A stretch of DNA of 46,241 nucleotides from Pseudomonadales bacterium (GCA_013043705.1 JABDNS010000070.1:1-46241); one strand, 5' to 3'; positions 10,254-21,057 are shown, numbered from the stretch's first letter. Notes: a model not told the origin generated them from the letters alone. Numbers and translations are program-made.

Positions 10254-12056
10254 CTAATGGTTTTTTTCGCTAGTTCTTAGCTTGATGTGCAATTCACGCA
10301 GCTGTTTGGCGTCCACTTCGCCTGGCGCCTCGGTCATGACACAGGCTGCGGTTTGCGTTTTCGGGAAGGCGATAACGTCGCGGATAGATTGTGCGCCGCT
10401 CATCAACATAATCAGCCTGTCGAGGCCGAAAGCCAGGCCACCATGCGGTGGCGCGCCGTAATGCAGGGCATCGAGCAGGAAGCCGAATTTTTCGCGCGCC
10501 TCTTGCTCGCCGATTTTCAACAGCCGAAACACGGCCGATTGCATATCCGCGTCGTGGATACGCAGAGAGCCGCCGCCTAACTCGGTGCCGTTAAGCACCA
10601 TGTCATAAGCTTGCGAAAGCGCTTCGCCTGGCGCACTTTCAAGTGATTCACGTGAACAAGATGGCGCGGTAAACGGATGGTGCAAAGCAGTCCAGTTACC
10701 GTTATCGGCCTTTTCGAACATAGGGAAGTCGACCACCCACAGCGGCGCCCATTCGCAAGTATACAAATCCAGGTCTTCGCCAATCTTGCAGCGCAGCGCA
10801 CCCAGCGCCTCGTTAACAACATGCTCCTTGTCGGCGCCAAAAAATACAATATCGCCGTCGACCGCTTCGAGACGCTCCATTAGCGCAACGACCGTATCGT
10901 CGGGCATAAATTTCAAGATCGGTGATTGTAAGCCGGCAACGCCATTGGCGATGTCGTTAACTTTCACCCACGCCAGCCCCTTGGCGCCGTAGATACCAAC
11001 AAAGTCGGTGTAGCCATCAATTTCTTTACGACTAATGCTGGCACCGCCAGGCACCTTCAGCGCCGCAACACGGCCCTCGGGATCGTTGGCCGGCCCGTTA
11101 AATACCTTGAATTCAACATTCGCCATCAAATCGTTAACGTCGACTAACTTCAACGGAATGCGCAGGTCCGGCTTGTCGCTGCCGTAGTCTCGCATGGCGG
11201 TGAGGTAGTCGAGCCTGGGGAATGCGCCCAGGTCTAGGTCCTTAATCTCGTTAAACACCCGCGTTACCAGCGCTTCGGCAACATCCATGATTTCGTCTTG
11301 CCCCATAAAAGAGGCTTCAATATCAATTTGGGTAAACTCGGGCTGGCGATCGGCACGCAGGTCCTCGTCGCGAAAACACTTGGCCACCTGGTAGTAGCGG
11401 TCGAAGCCCGAAACCATCAACAACTGCTTGAACAGCTGCGGCGACTGCGGCAGTGCAAAGAAATTGCCCTCGTGGGTTCGGCTTGGCACCAAATAGTCAC
11501 GCGCACCTTCGGGCGTTGCGCGGGTCAAAATTGGCGTTTCAATATCCAGGAAGCCTTGCTCATCAAGGAATCGGCGAATCGCCGAGCTCACCTTCGCGCG
11601 CAGCAACAACTTGTTCTGCATTTCGGCGCGGCGCAGGTCGAGGTAGCGATATTTCAATCGCACATCTTCACCCACGTCAGTATGGTTATCGAGCTGAAAT
11701 GGCGGCGTTGCCGATTGGTTCAACACTTCCAGTGCGTGGGCATAAACCTCTATCGCGCCGGTAGCCATGTTCTCATTTACAGTTTCTGCGCTGCGCGCTC
11801 GCACAACACCCTGCACATGCAGCACGTACTCGCCACGCACTTTATCAGCAAGCTCGAAGTGCTCGCCAGCATCAGGGTCGAACACTACCTGCACGATACC
11901 GCTGCGATCGCGCAAATCGATAAATATAACGCCACCATGATCGCGGCGTCGATCTACCCAGCCACAAAGCTTGATGGTCTGGTCGATTTGCGGCATGGAT
12001 ACTTCGCCGCAATAATGATCGCGCAGTGCCAGGTTGGTACTGGGAAAAGTCGACAA
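10254..12056 (-). CDS. aspS: aspartate-tRNA ligase
   Basis: [62 protein letters not shown]. The 5' start is uncertain (TTG in the track; homology begins about 10 residues in, at RDHYCG). Confidence 0.97.
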   Translation of the reverse strand: MSTFPSTNLALRDHYCGEVSMPQIDQTIKLCGWVDRRRDHGGVIFIDLRDRSGIVQVVFDPDAGEHFELADKVRGEYVLHVQGVVRARSAETVNENMATGAIEVYAHALEVLNQSATPPFQLDNHTDVGEDVRLKYRYLDLRRAEMQNKLLLRAKVSSAIRRFLDEQGFLDIETPILTRATPEGARDYLVPSRTHEGNFFALPQSPQLFKQLLMVSGFDRYYQVAKCFRDEDLRADRQPEFTQIDIEASFMGQDEIMDVAEALVTRVFNEIKDLDLGAFPRLDYLTAMRDYGSDKPDLRIPLKLVDVNDLMANVEFKVFNGPANDPEGRVAALKVPGGASISRKEIDGYTDFVGIYGAKGLAWVKVNDIANGVAGLQSPILKFMPDDTVVALMERLEAVDGDIVFFGADKEHVVNEALGALRCKIGEDLDLYTCEWAPLWVVDFPMFEKADNGNWTALHHPFTAPSCSRESLESAPGEALSQAYDMVLNGTELGGGSLRIHDADMQSAVFRLLKIGEQEAREKFGFLLDALHYGAPPHGGLAFGLDRLIMLMSGAQSIRDVIAFPKTQTAACVMTEAPGEVDAKQLRELHIKLRTSEKNH

Positions 12057-12106
12057 AAGGACCTCGTCTCGTATGTGTTGGTATGCGTTAGTGCGTGTAA
12101 GGCCGC

Positions 12107-12436
12107 TCAGGCGGACGCGGGGCTTGAAGATGCGACTGGCGCGGCTTTGGACGGTGTCTTATCGACACTTTTAACCGCTGCATCTGCGCTCGCGCCACTG
12201 TTGTCACCCGTCGCAGATGCAGGGTTGGCATCGCCTTTGGACTCAGCAGCGCCCTTTTTCTTGAAATCTGTCTCGTACCAGCCGGTGCCCTTGAGCTTGA
12301 AAGCCGCCGCTGAAACCAATTTTTGCAATTCGGGCTGGGCGCAATTGGGACATTCGACAAGCGGCGCATCGGCCATTTTCTGCAATGCCTCCAGTTTGTG
12401 CGCGCAAGCTTTACATTGATACTCGTAAATCGGCAT
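12107..12436 (-). CDS. FmdB family zinc-ribbon protein
   Basis: [58 protein letters not shown]. Confidence 0.92.
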   Translation of the reverse strand: MPIYEYQCKACAHKLEALQKMADAPLVECPNCAQPELQKLVSAAAFKLKGTGWYETDFKKKGAAESKGDANPASATGDNSGASADAAVKSVDKTPSKAAPVASSSPASA

Positions 12437-13087
12437 ATTCTAAAAGTCTCTGAAGATCCGCAAATAACAGTTTTTAATGCAATATCGCGCCCGACACCTG
12501 CAAGGCACCAGACTGCGAGCGCGGCGATTATAAACTAAAGCAGAGCGCAGCTTAAACGCATTACAGCTGTTATTTTTGGACTTAAACCCGCGTCTATCCT
12601 GCTGCATAAGGTTAGCAGGCACTTGCATTGAGGGTCCGCCCGCGCAAAGCAGGCGGCATTTGGCCTGCGCTGCACAGCATTTACCTGGCTTACCACAATG
12701 GCGCCGGGCCTATCCATGCACAACCCGCACAAACTCCCGTAACATTTGTATAGCAATCTAACACTTCAATATTGGTTCGCAGCAAAACGCGAGCGCCTTG
12801 CAATTTACACTAGTTACTGGAAACAACAAGAAAATCATAATTTCGAATAAAGCCGTAAAAATAAGGGTTTTTTTGATTGCCTGCGTGCGCGCTTTTCGAT
12901 ATATATACGCGTGCTGGCAACGGTGATAGTTGCATCCGCACTTGCAGATCAGCCAATTGAAGCTGTAATAGCAGGTTTTGCCGCTAAGGCGCGTAGCGCA
13001 TTGGCACTGGCCGGCAAACAAATCGTCCGCAGAAAATCGAGCGATTTATAGAAACTTGTTTTTATAACCCAACGAGGAATCTCCATC

Positions 13088-13480
13088 ATGGCTGCCAAAA
13101 AATCTGCCAAGAGAACTACCGCTAGAAGAAAAGCCACCAAAAAAGCACCGGCCAAAAAGAAGTTAACGGCGATACGCGATCGTTACAGTAAAACCCAAAT
13201 CCTGAATGAATTGGCTGAAAGCAACGAGCTGACCCGCAAGCAGGTTAGCGGCATCATTGATGACCTCTCGGATTTGATTGAGCGCCACGTTAAGAAAGGT
13301 GCATGTGGTGAGTTCGTTCTGCCAGGCCTGCTCAAGGTCAACACCGTGAAAAAGCCAGCTCGCAAAGCGCGCAAGGGTATTAACCCGTTCACCGGCGAAG
13401 AAACGATGTTCAAGGCCAAGCCTGCCAGCATCGCGGTTAAAGTTCGCCCGCTGAAAAAGCTGAAAGAAATGGCTGGCTAA
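13088..13480 (+). CDS. HU/IHF-like DNA-binding protein with Lys/Ala-rich N-terminal tail
   Basis: MAAKKSAKRTTARRKATKKAPAKKK tail, then TKQ-type HU fold (YSKTQILNELAESNELTRKQVSGIIDDLSDLIERHV...RKGINPFTGEETMFKAKPASIAVKVRPLKKLKE). Confidence 0.9.
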   Translation: MAAKKSAKRTTARRKATKKAPAKKKLTAIRDRYSKTQILNELAESNELTRKQVSGIIDDLSDLIERHVKKGACGEFVLPGLLKVNTVKKPARKARKGINPFTGEETMFKAKPASIAVKVRPLKKLKEMAG

Positions 13481-13492
13481 GCTGTTTATTGC

Positions 13493-13518
13493 CGGCAAAG
13501 CTTTTAAAAGCTTTGCCG
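13493..13518. repeat. perfect 26-bp palindrome downstream of the HU-like gene
   Basis: CGGCAAAGCTTTT|AAAAGCTTTGCCG, no mismatches and no loop. Confidence 0.9.
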
Positions 13519-13530
13519 TACAGCAACATA

Positions 13531-13569
13531 AAAAAGCCGGAGCTGGAACTATCCAGCCCCGGCTTTTTA
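13531..13569 (+). terminator. Rho-independent terminator of the HU-like gene
   Basis: aaaaagccggagctggaactatccagccccggcttttta: long hairpin followed by a T-run. Confidence 0.85.
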
Positions 13570-13678
13570 TTGGCGACGATTTGCCCGCAAGGCGCTATAG
13601 CTGGCAACCGCTGGGCAGCAAAGTCAGATAAACTTCCACTCCCGATCACCCTTACCCTGGGCCAAACAGGATTCCACC

Positions 13679-15409
13679 ATGCGCACTAGCGAACTACTCC
13701 TGGCAACGGTAAAAGAAGTGCCGGCCGATGCCGAGGTCTTAAGCCACCAGCTGATGCTGCGTGCTGGCATGATTCGTAAACTCGCGTCCGGCCTCTACAC
13801 GTGGCTGCCGCTAGGGCTGCGCGTGTTGCGCAAAATAGAGCGGATAGTGCGTGAGGAAATGGATGCCAGCGGCGCACAGGAAGTGCTGATGCCGGTTGTG
13901 CAACCCGCCGAGCTTTGGCAGGAGAGTGGCCGCTGGGAGCAATACGGTGCAGAACTGCTACGCATCCACGACCGCCACCAGCGCGCTTTTTGCCTTGGGC
14001 CAACGCACGAAGAAGTTATTACCGAACTGGTGCGCAATGAAGTGCAAAGCTACAAGCAGTTGCCGCTAAACCTGTACCAGATACAAACCAAGTTTCGCGA
14101 TGAAATACGGCCGCGCTTTGGCGTGATGCGCGCACGCGAATTCATAATGAAAGACGCATACTCGTTTCACACCAGCGAAGCTTGCCTGCAGCAAACCTAT
14201 GAAAAGATGCACGCTGCGTACTCAAGGATTTTTACTCGCATCGGTTTGGAGTTTCGCGCGGTGCTGGCCGATACCGGCGCCATCGGCGGCAACGCCAGCC
14301 ACGAGTTCCACGTATTGGCAGATTCCGGAGAAGATGAAATTGCGTTCAGCGACAGCAGTTCGTACGCAGCCAACGTCGAGATGGCAGAGGCGCTGCCCCT
14401 AAAATGCGCGGGCGATAGCGCAACAATGCTTGAAAAAGTTGCCACGCCGAATGCCAAAAGCATAGAGGAAGTTGCCGCACAGTTTAGCGTGGACGCCAAT
14501 GCAACCATTAAAACGCTTTTGGTTGCAGCCGACGAGGAAAACTGCAATGCCCCGCTGGTTGCGCTGGCGCTGCGTGGCGACCATCAGCTAAATGCAATTA
14601 AAGCCGCCAACCAGGCCCATGTTGCCAAACCGCTGCGCATGGCCAGCGATGAAGAAATCAAGCAGGCACTAGGCTGCAAGCCCGGTTCAATCGGGCCGTT
14701 GCAAATAGATATTCCACTGCTGGTCGATCGAAGCGCCGCCCAGCTTGCACATTTTATTTGTGGTGCCAATGAAGATGGCTTCCATTGGCGCGGTGCAAAC
14801 TGGGAGCGCGACGCTGGCAAAGCTATCGAGATCGCCGACCTACGCAGCGTGGTCGCCGGCGACCCAAGCCCCGATGGCAACGGTGAGCTGCTAATCAAGC
14901 GTGGTATTGAGGTGGGGCATATCTTCCAGCTGGGTGACAAGTACAGCAAGGCGATGCAGGCAACTGTGCTCAACGAGCAAGGCAAAAGCCAGCACACCAC
15001 CATGGGCTGCTACGGGATTGGCGTGTCGCGGGTCATGGCTGCAGCCATAGAGCAGAACCACGATGACAACGGCATTGTCTGGCCCGACGCGATTGCACCG
15101 TTCAGCGTCGTACTGGTGCCCATCAATATGCACAAATCCGGGTTGGTGCGCGAAACCTGCGAAAATTTGTACGCCGGGTTGCAAGCGGCGGGTGTTGAAG
15201 TGTTGCTGGACGATCGCAACGAAAGGCCCGGCGTCAAGTTTGCCGATATGGAATTGATCGGCATCCCGCACCGCGTCGTGCTGGGAGAAAAAAGCCTGCA
15301 GCGCGGCGTGCTGGAATACCGCGCACGGAATGCCAGCGAATCGCAGGATATCGCGCTGCAAGGGTTCAGCGCCACCTTGTTAAGCCTGGTAAATAAATCC
15401 GGAAATTAG
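13679..15409 (+). CDS. proS: proline-tRNA ligase
   Basis: [54 protein letters not shown]; central editing-domain insertion; [19 protein letters not shown]. Confidence 0.98.
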   Translation: MRTSELLLATVKEVPADAEVLSHQLMLRAGMIRKLASGLYTWLPLGLRVLRKIERIVREEMDASGAQEVLMPVVQPAELWQESGRWEQYGAELLRIHDRHQRAFCLGPTHEEVITELVRNEVQSYKQLPLNLYQIQTKFRDEIRPRFGVMRAREFIMKDAYSFHTSEACLQQTYEKMHAAYSRIFTRIGLEFRAVLADTGAIGGNASHEFHVLADSGEDEIAFSDSSSYAANVEMAEALPLKCAGDSATMLEKVATPNAKSIEEVAAQFSVDANATIKTLLVAADEENCNAPLVALALRGDHQLNAIKAANQAHVAKPLRMASDEEIKQALGCKPGSIGPLQIDIPLLVDRSAAQLAHFICGANEDGFHWRGANWERDAGKAIEIADLRSVVAGDPSPDGNGELLIKRGIEVGHIFQLGDKYSKAMQATVLNEQGKSQHTTMGCYGIGVSRVMAAAIEQNHDDNGIVWPDAIAPFSVVLVPINMHKSGLVRETCENLYAGLQAAGVEVLLDDRNERPGVKFADMELIGIPHRVVLGEKSLQRGVLEYRARNASESQDIALQGFSATLLSLVNKSGN

Positions 15410-15498
15410 TCGTGATTGGAATCAGGCCAGGTCGATTGCGACTAAAATAAAAGCTATCTAGCCCTACACCAGCCCGCAAAACTGGCCCGAGCCACTGC

Positions 15499-16212
15499 AT
15501 GCATCCACACCGACAGCCAATATGCCCTTCGCCGCCGCGCCGACTTGCCCGGCCGTCGCTGATGCGTGGCTTGTGGGATCGCTTGCGGATTGGACTGCTG
15601 ACTGGCATATGTGTTGCCTTGTGCTTGGGCAGCAGCCTTGGCACGGTGCCAGCCCTGGCCGCCAATGCGCTTGCGCCGCTCGGACGCAACGCACAGATCA
15701 ACGACGTAGACCTGAAGGGCTTTTTGCAACAAAGCCTGGCAGCCAAGCAGGATGCGGCTTTCGACAAATACGACGCAGAAGTCTGGCTGGAGAGCATGCT
15801 CAATCGCATGCGCGTTTACAAACCTTCGCACGACGAGGCGCTGGCCATTTTGCAAGCCGTCTACCGCGAAGCCCACGCCAGTGACCTGCCGCCCGACCTG
15901 GTACTCGCGGTTATCGCGATAGAAAGCGCTTTCAATCGCTTCGCGGTGTCGCGGGTAGGTGCACAGGGCCTGATGCAGGTGATGCCATTCTGGAAGCGTG
16001 AGATCGGGCGGCCTGAAGACAACCTGATGGATATCGACGTCAATGTCCGCTACGGCTGCAAAATCTTGCAGTACTACATCAAAAAGTCGCGCGGCGACCT
16101 CAGCGAAGCCCTGGCTCGCTACAACGGCAGCTACGGCCGTACCGTGTACTCGGAAAAGGTCATGCTGGCCTGGGAGCGGCGCTGGCAAAGCGGGCGTTTG
16201 AGCAAGCGCTAG
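15499..16212 (+). CDS. lytic transglycosylase (SLT domain)
   Basis: PPDLVLAVIAIESAFNRFAVSRVGAQGLMQVMPFWKREIG...ARYNGSYGR. The true start may be the internal Met (MRGLWDRLRIGLLTGICVALCLG, 15565), which gives a cleaner signal peptide. Confidence 0.92.
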   Translation: MHPHRQPICPSPPRRLARPSLMRGLWDRLRIGLLTGICVALCLGSSLGTVPALAANALAPLGRNAQINDVDLKGFLQQSLAAKQDAAFDKYDAEVWLESMLNRMRVYKPSHDEALAILQAVYREAHASDLPPDLVLAVIAIESAFNRFAVSRVGAQGLMQVMPFWKREIGRPEDNLMDIDVNVRYGCKILQYYIKKSRGDLSEALARYNGSYGRTVYSEKVMLAWERRWQSGRLSKR

Positions 16213-16395
16213 CATGGCGATGCGGCTTTCAAAACACGCTTCGCAGGCCGGCACATCCGTTTGGAACGGTGCCAGTAAAAGCCAAAATCCTATCTATACT
16301 CAGCTTATAGACGAATGAAGACCTCTTGCCGGGGCACCCTGGCGGCGAAGCAGAACGCTTTTTTGCCTCGACATATGCTGTAAGGCTTTGAAATA

Positions 16396-16959
16396 TTGAA
16401 CCAATTTCTTAAAAGCTGCGTTTCGGTAACGCACGTATTCAAGCTGCCCGCGCATACACTTGCGCTACTGCTTGCGTGCGCGCATGCTCCCGCCAGCGCA
16501 GACCATGGGCCTGGCATTGCCGACAGCGCCAACGCTGATCACACTCACTCCGTGACCCGAAGCACAAGCGGTGACGATATTACTATCTCCCTGCTGCCCG
16601 CTAAAAAAGGCCCCTCAGCAAGCCCTGCCAATTCATCGAAGGACTTCGCTGCGGCACAGCAGTCGGCGCTGTTGAAGATTTACCGCTCCAATCTGCTGAA
16701 AAAAACCTACCAGCACGTGGTGTACCCCGACTCGGCGATTTCGAAAAACCACGAAGGCGAAGTTGTGCTGATGGTAACCATCGATCGCAAAGGAAAAATC
16801 CGGGCAATCGATTACGATACGCGCGCCCGTTTTAATTCCCTGAACAAAGCCGCTTCGATTGCCGTAAAGCGCGCCAAGCCCTACCCGCCGGTGCCGGCAA
16901 AGCTGGAGGGTGAAACCTTTAGAATCTCCATGCCGATCCGCTTTCGGCTGCAAAGCTAA
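16396..16959 (+). CDS. TonB C-terminal domain protein (periplasmic)
   Basis: LKKTYQHVVYPDSAISKNHEGEVVLMVTIDRKGKIRAIDYDTRARFNSLNKAASIAVKRAKPYPPVPAKLEG; TTG start; N-terminal hydrophobic segment ending ASA. Confidence 0.8.
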   Translation: MNQFLKSCVSVTHVFKLPAHTLALLLACAHAPASADHGPGIADSANADHTHSVTRSTSGDDITISLLPAKKGPSASPANSSKDFAAAQQSALLKIYRSNLLKKTYQHVVYPDSAISKNHEGEVVLMVTIDRKGKIRAIDYDTRARFNSLNKAASIAVKRAKPYPPVPAKLEGETFRISMPIRFRLQS

Positions 16960-17026
16960 CGCGGCAACTCGTTTCACACCGCTCCGCCCCCTGCAAGCCA
17001 CAGTGCCGCGCTGTTACACTAGCAGC

Positions 17027-18478
17027 ATGCCTCGTTTCAAGAATAATTTCGCAAGCCTGCCCGATGCTTTTTATTCGCGCGTAAATAGCTCAGCGCTCAA
17101 GCACCCGCATTGGGTTATTCGCAATCACCAGCTCGCCTCTGAACTGGGTATCGACTGGCAGGTAGATGTAAACGATCGCTGGCTTGGCGCGTTTAGTGGC
17201 GCTGCGCCACCTAGCGGCAGCCAACCACTGGCAATGGTTTACGCGGGTCACCAGTTCGGGCAGTTCGTTGCGCAGCTTGGCGATGGTCGCGGTTTGTTGC
17301 TGGGCGATTTGCCTATCCAGGGACAGCCATACGAATTGCATTTAAAGGGCGCGGGTCAAACGCCTTACTCCCGCTTCGGTGACGGTCGCGCGGTGCTGCG
17401 CTCATGTATACGTGAATATATTGGCAGCGAGGTGCTGCATGCCTTGGGCGTACCCACAACGCGCGCGCTCTGTATTACCAGTGGCAGCGATACCGTGTGG
17501 AGGGAAACACAAGAGCCAGCGGCAATGCTGGTGCGGGTTGCACAGAGCCACGTGCGTTTTGGCAGCTTCGAATATTTTCACTATTCAGGCCAGCACGAGC
17601 GTGTGCAAGCGCTTGCCGATTATTGTATTGCCAATTATTTTCCAGCGATCACCGCGCTGCAAGGCGCGGAGCGTTACCAGGCAATGCTGCAATTGGTGGT
17701 GGAAAGAACCGCCATTCTAATTGCACACTGGCAAGCGGTCGGCTTTGCGCACGGCGTGATGAATACCGATAACATGTCGATTATTGGCGATACTTTTGAT
17801 TTTGGCCCGTATGGGTTCCTGGATGAATACGACCCTGCGTATATTTGCAATCATACCGATTACCACGGCCGTTACGCGTTTAATGCCCAGCCACAAATAG
17901 GCTTTTGGAACGTGAACGCACTCGCCCATAGCCTGTCTTCGCTGCTTGACCAAGAAGGACAAGAAACTGCACTGGCTCGCTACGAACCGACATTGATTGA
18001 AAAATACGAAGCGCTGATGAGCGCCAAGCTTGGCTTGCTCGAACAACAAACGGGCGATAGTGAGCTGATCTTCGAGTGGCTGGAATTGTTGAAAACGAAC
18101 GGCGCAGACTACAATCTGGGCTTTCGTCGTCTTGGTGATGCGCTGGAAACTGGCGAGGATGAACACCTGCGCGCGCAATTTTCTGGTTCAGCAGTTTTAT
18201 TCAATACATGGCTAAGCAAATACCGCACACGGGTAAGCGCAAGCGAACAAGGCAAAATGGCAAGCGTCGCACTTATGCAACGCAGCAACCCTATCTACAT
18301 CGTACGCAATCATTTGGCGCAAGAGGCGATCGAGCAGGCCGATAACGGCATCTATGCCCCGCTTGAGCAATTGCTTGAATTAGTTTCGAACCCCTACCAG
18401 GAAAAGCAAGGCTGCGAGCGGTTTGCGATGGTTGCACCGGCCTGGAGCAAGCAACTGGAAATCAGCTGCTCGTCCTGA
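17027..18478 (+). CDS. selO: protein adenylyltransferase SelO (YdiU/UPF0061)
   Basis: MVYAGHQFGQFVAQLGDGRGLLLGD...LKGAGQTPYSRFGDGRAVLRSCIREYIGSEVLHALGVPTTRAL...GVMNTDNMSIIGDTFDFGPYGFLDEYDP; start set at the ATG at 17027. Confidence 0.96.
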   Translation: MPRFKNNFASLPDAFYSRVNSSALKHPHWVIRNHQLASELGIDWQVDVNDRWLGAFSGAAPPSGSQPLAMVYAGHQFGQFVAQLGDGRGLLLGDLPIQGQPYELHLKGAGQTPYSRFGDGRAVLRSCIREYIGSEVLHALGVPTTRALCITSGSDTVWRETQEPAAMLVRVAQSHVRFGSFEYFHYSGQHERVQALADYCIANYFPAITALQGAERYQAMLQLVVERTAILIAHWQAVGFAHGVMNTDNMSIIGDTFDFGPYGFLDEYDPAYICNHTDYHGRYAFNAQPQIGFWNVNALAHSLSSLLDQEGQETALARYEPTLIEKYEALMSAKLGLLEQQTGDSELIFEWLELLKTNGADYNLGFRRLGDALETGEDEHLRAQFSGSAVLFNTWLSKYRTRVSASEQGKMASVALMQRSNPIYIVRNHLAQEAIEQADNGIYAPLEQLLELVSNPYQEKQGCERFAMVAPAWSKQLEISCSS

Positions 18479-18571
18479 CGCTGGCAACGCGACTGGCGCT
18501 CGGCAAGTGAGTGCAGCCAGGCGCCAGAAGCAAGAAGCAAGAAGCCAGGTAAAAATAACCTGGCGAAAAAA

Positions 18572-19063
18572 TTATTCTGAAGCTGCGCGCTGCGCTTCGA
18601 GTTTGGCCTGTTCAGCTTTGTCGGCAGCACTGTTGGCCATATCAGACAACGCGTTTGTGGTTGTACCAGCCGCATCTTGCACAGTACCCTTGGCCGACTG
18701 ATAAGCATTTTTAGTCGCATCGGTCGCCTTACCAGCCATCTCATTGGCTTTGTTGGCTACATTGTTCGCGGCATCGGTGGCACCGTCGACCACATTGCTC
18801 ACTGTGCCTTTTGCGCTATCGACCATGTTGTTAACTGCGCCATCAAGCGAGCCTGCAGAGTTACTTACTGCATCGCCAACCGAGTCGACTGCCTTGTTCG
18901 CCGCTTCGCCAGCCGCGTCACCGGCTTCTTTGACCGCGCTACTAACCTTGTCTAACGCACCGCTCAATTTGTTTTCTACGTCGGTGGAATCTTCACCACC
19001 ACCACAGGCCACGAGCACCGTAGCCAGACAAGCGATAGCAGAGCAGTTCAGCAATAATTTCAT
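18572..19063 (-). CDS. lipoprotein with LEA-like/amphipathic Ala-Lys-Asp repeats
   Basis: MKLLLNCSAIACLATVLVACGGG lipobox, then repeats such as AKGTVSNVVDGATDAANNVANKANEMAGKATDATKNAYQSAKGTVQDAAG. The longer track ORF is an unlikely upstream extension. Confidence 0.75.
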   Translation of the reverse strand: MKLLLNCSAIACLATVLVACGGGEDSTDVENKLSGALDKVSSAVKEAGDAAGEAANKAVDSVGDAVSNSAGSLDGAVNNMVDSAKGTVSNVVDGATDAANNVANKANEMAGKATDATKNAYQSAKGTVQDAAGTTTNALSDMANSAADKAEQAKLEAQRAASE

Positions 19064-19431
19064 GTTGTTCTCCAATGTTGAATTTCCAATCCGGCCTTTC
19101 AGCCGCAGTTCATAGTAGGTTTTTGCAAAGTATGTTCGTTGAGCGCTTGGCCCGAACGAGGCGCATTCTATCCTGCAAGGTATGCCACCGGCAGGTAAAC
19201 ACCGCCTGAATGAATGTAAAACTTCAATACACGCAGCCCCCGCAGCAGACGATTTAACGATTTCTTTTGCCCGCACGCTCGCGCACAAGCCTACTTCGGC
19301 TAAGGTTAAAGAAACGGGCATAATTTGCGGCACAGTTCACAAAACACGACCGCCACTGTTCATTTATTAGTCATTTTGCAGCGTAATATCGCGTAGCAAG
19401 ATTCAAGTCGCCCTGTCGCAACCATAAATCG

Positions 19432-21057
19432 ATGCATCAAGAATCAATCAAACACAGCGCAGCACAGGCAAATTCCGCGGCTGGCGCACTGTCACCGGCA
19501 TTTGCAAACGACGCGCACTATGGTGCCGCGCAGGATGCAACGGTACCCGGAAAGGATGCCAAACGGCGGCGCTTTGGCCGCCATGCGCCCATGTGGCTGA
19601 ACATCAGCATATCGTTTGGCCTACCTTTTTTTGCCTGCATTGTCGCACTCGGGCTAATGTCGCTCAACTCACAGCGCGACTTTCAACAGCAACAACTCGA
19701 TGAGTTCGCCAACGTGATTACCGCGCAACTTGCGGCAACACTAACCGAACCGATGTTTGCCGATGCACTGCTGGAAATAAAAGTGTTGATCAGCCAGGTG
19801 CCGTTAACCAAGAATGTAATCGGCGTGGCGGCAGTTGACCACCGTGGGCAAACACTGGCGAACGCGGGCCACTTCCCACTGCTTGAAAACATTGAAATAG
19901 GTGAAAACAAGCAGTTACTGTCACCGGCTCACTTTTACCCCGAGATGGGTCGCAACAATGCCAGCATAAAGCTGGATCAATATCGCGATGCGGTGCTTTA
20001 CAGCGCGCCGGCAACATTTCGTGATGTTGTCGGTGGGCATGCCATGATAGTAATTGATCGAAATGCAATGAATGCGCAGTTCGAGCAAATGCGTATCGCC
20101 ATTATTTTCGCCACGTCAATTATGACTTTGTTCCTGGTTGGCGTAGTCGTTTGGGGTAGCCGCCGCGTGGTGTCGCCAATGACAAGCATTGTGGATGCTG
20201 CCAAACGTATCCAGCATGGCGATCGAACCCTGATACTTGAGCGTCGCGACGATGAGCTGGGCCAACTCATTTCTGCCATTAACGATATGACGCGCGGCTT
20301 AAGCGAGAAATCCCAAATCGAACGCGCGTTGCAAAAGTTCCTGGCGCCCGATGTTGCGTCCAAAATATTAAAAGAGATCGATACCGTAGACCTGCGTGGC
20401 GAGAACGTTGAGGCAACCGTACTATTCGCAGACATCGTTGGTTTTACCAGTATGTCAGAGCAAATGAGCCCGGAGCAAGTGAGCGAAATGCTTAACGAGT
20501 ACTTCAGCTACTACTCGGCCTGCGCCAAACTTTACTTCGGCACCGTAGATAAATTTTTAGGTGACTGCATCATGCTGGTGTTCGGCGCCACCAATGAAGA
20601 CAAATTGCATCGTTACCACGCCGCCGCTTGTGCAGTACTAATGCAAAAACTCACCGCTTCAGTAAACGTGCTGCGTGAAACGCAAGGGCTTGAACCAATT
20701 TACCTGCGCATAGGTATTAACAGCGGGAAGATGCTGGCCGGCTTGCTCGGCAGCAACGATCGACTGGAATACACGGTTATTGGCGACTCGGTTAACCTGG
20801 CCTCGCGCTTGTGCAATGAAGCAGAGCGTGACCAAATTGTAATCCAGCAAGAGTTTGTCAAGCACCTAACCCCGCACTGCGTAGTGGAAGTGGACAAGGC
20901 GAAAACGATAAGGGTGCGCGGCAAGTCCGACAGCATCAATATATACAACTTGAACGCACTCAAGCACGCCAAATCCAGCGGCGACAAAGCACTAGTTAAT
21001 GATTTACTGGCCAAGCACCGCGGCGCGCTGGCACAGTTTGCCGGCGGAGAAGACTAA
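19432..21057 (+). CDS. membrane class III adenylate/guanylate cyclase with HAMP-like linker
   Basis: ATVLFADIVGFTSMSEQMSPEQVSEMLNEYF...GTVDKFLGDCIMLVFGA...LRIGINSGKMLAGLLGSNDRLEYTVIGDSVNLASRL; two N-terminal TM helices around a periplasmic region and RRVVSPMTSIVDAAKRIQHGDRTL HAMP. Confidence 0.92.
   Translation: MHQESIKHSAAQANSAAGALSPAFANDAHYGAAQDATVPGKDAKRRRFGRHAPMWLNISISFGLPFFACIVALGLMSLNSQRDFQQQQLDEFANVITAQLAATLTEPMFADALLEIKVLISQVPLTKNVIGVAAVDHRGQTLANAGHFPLLENIEIGENKQLLSPAHFYPEMGRNNASIKLDQYRDAVLYSAPATFRDVVGGHAMIVIDRNAMNAQFEQMRIAIIFATSIMTLFLVGVVVWGSRRVVSPMTSIVDAAKRIQHGDRTLILERRDDELGQLISAINDMTRGLSEKSQIERALQKFLAPDVASKILKEIDTVDLRGENVEATVLFADIVGFTSMSEQMSPEQVSEMLNEYFSYYSACAKLYFGTVDKFLGDCIMLVFGATNEDKLHRYHAAACAVLMQKLTASVNVLRETQGLEPIYLRIGINSGKMLAGLLGSNDRLEYTVIGDSVNLASRLCNEAERDQIVIQQEFVKHLTPHCVVEVDKAKTIRVRGKSDSINIYNLNALKHAKSSGDKALVNDLLAKHRGALAQFAGGED

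Noticed and set aside
11298-12419. 373-aa + strand ORF
   Set aside because: Lies fully antisense to aspS and fmdB, which have strong family motifs; composition is typical of a shadow ORF.
15454-16254. 266-aa minus-strand ORF
   Set aside because: Antisense shadow of the lytic transglycosylase gene, which has clear SLT motifs.
18544-18564. Hairpin GCCAGGT-aaaaata-ACCTGGC as an intrinsic terminator, with nearby agaagca repeats
   Set aside because: The stem is real, but there is no T-run on either strand at the right position, so I cannot call it a terminator with confidence.
19064-19333. N-terminal extension of the lipoprotein ORF
   Set aside because: The signal peptide with lipobox begins at the Met at 19063; upstream residues have no family character.
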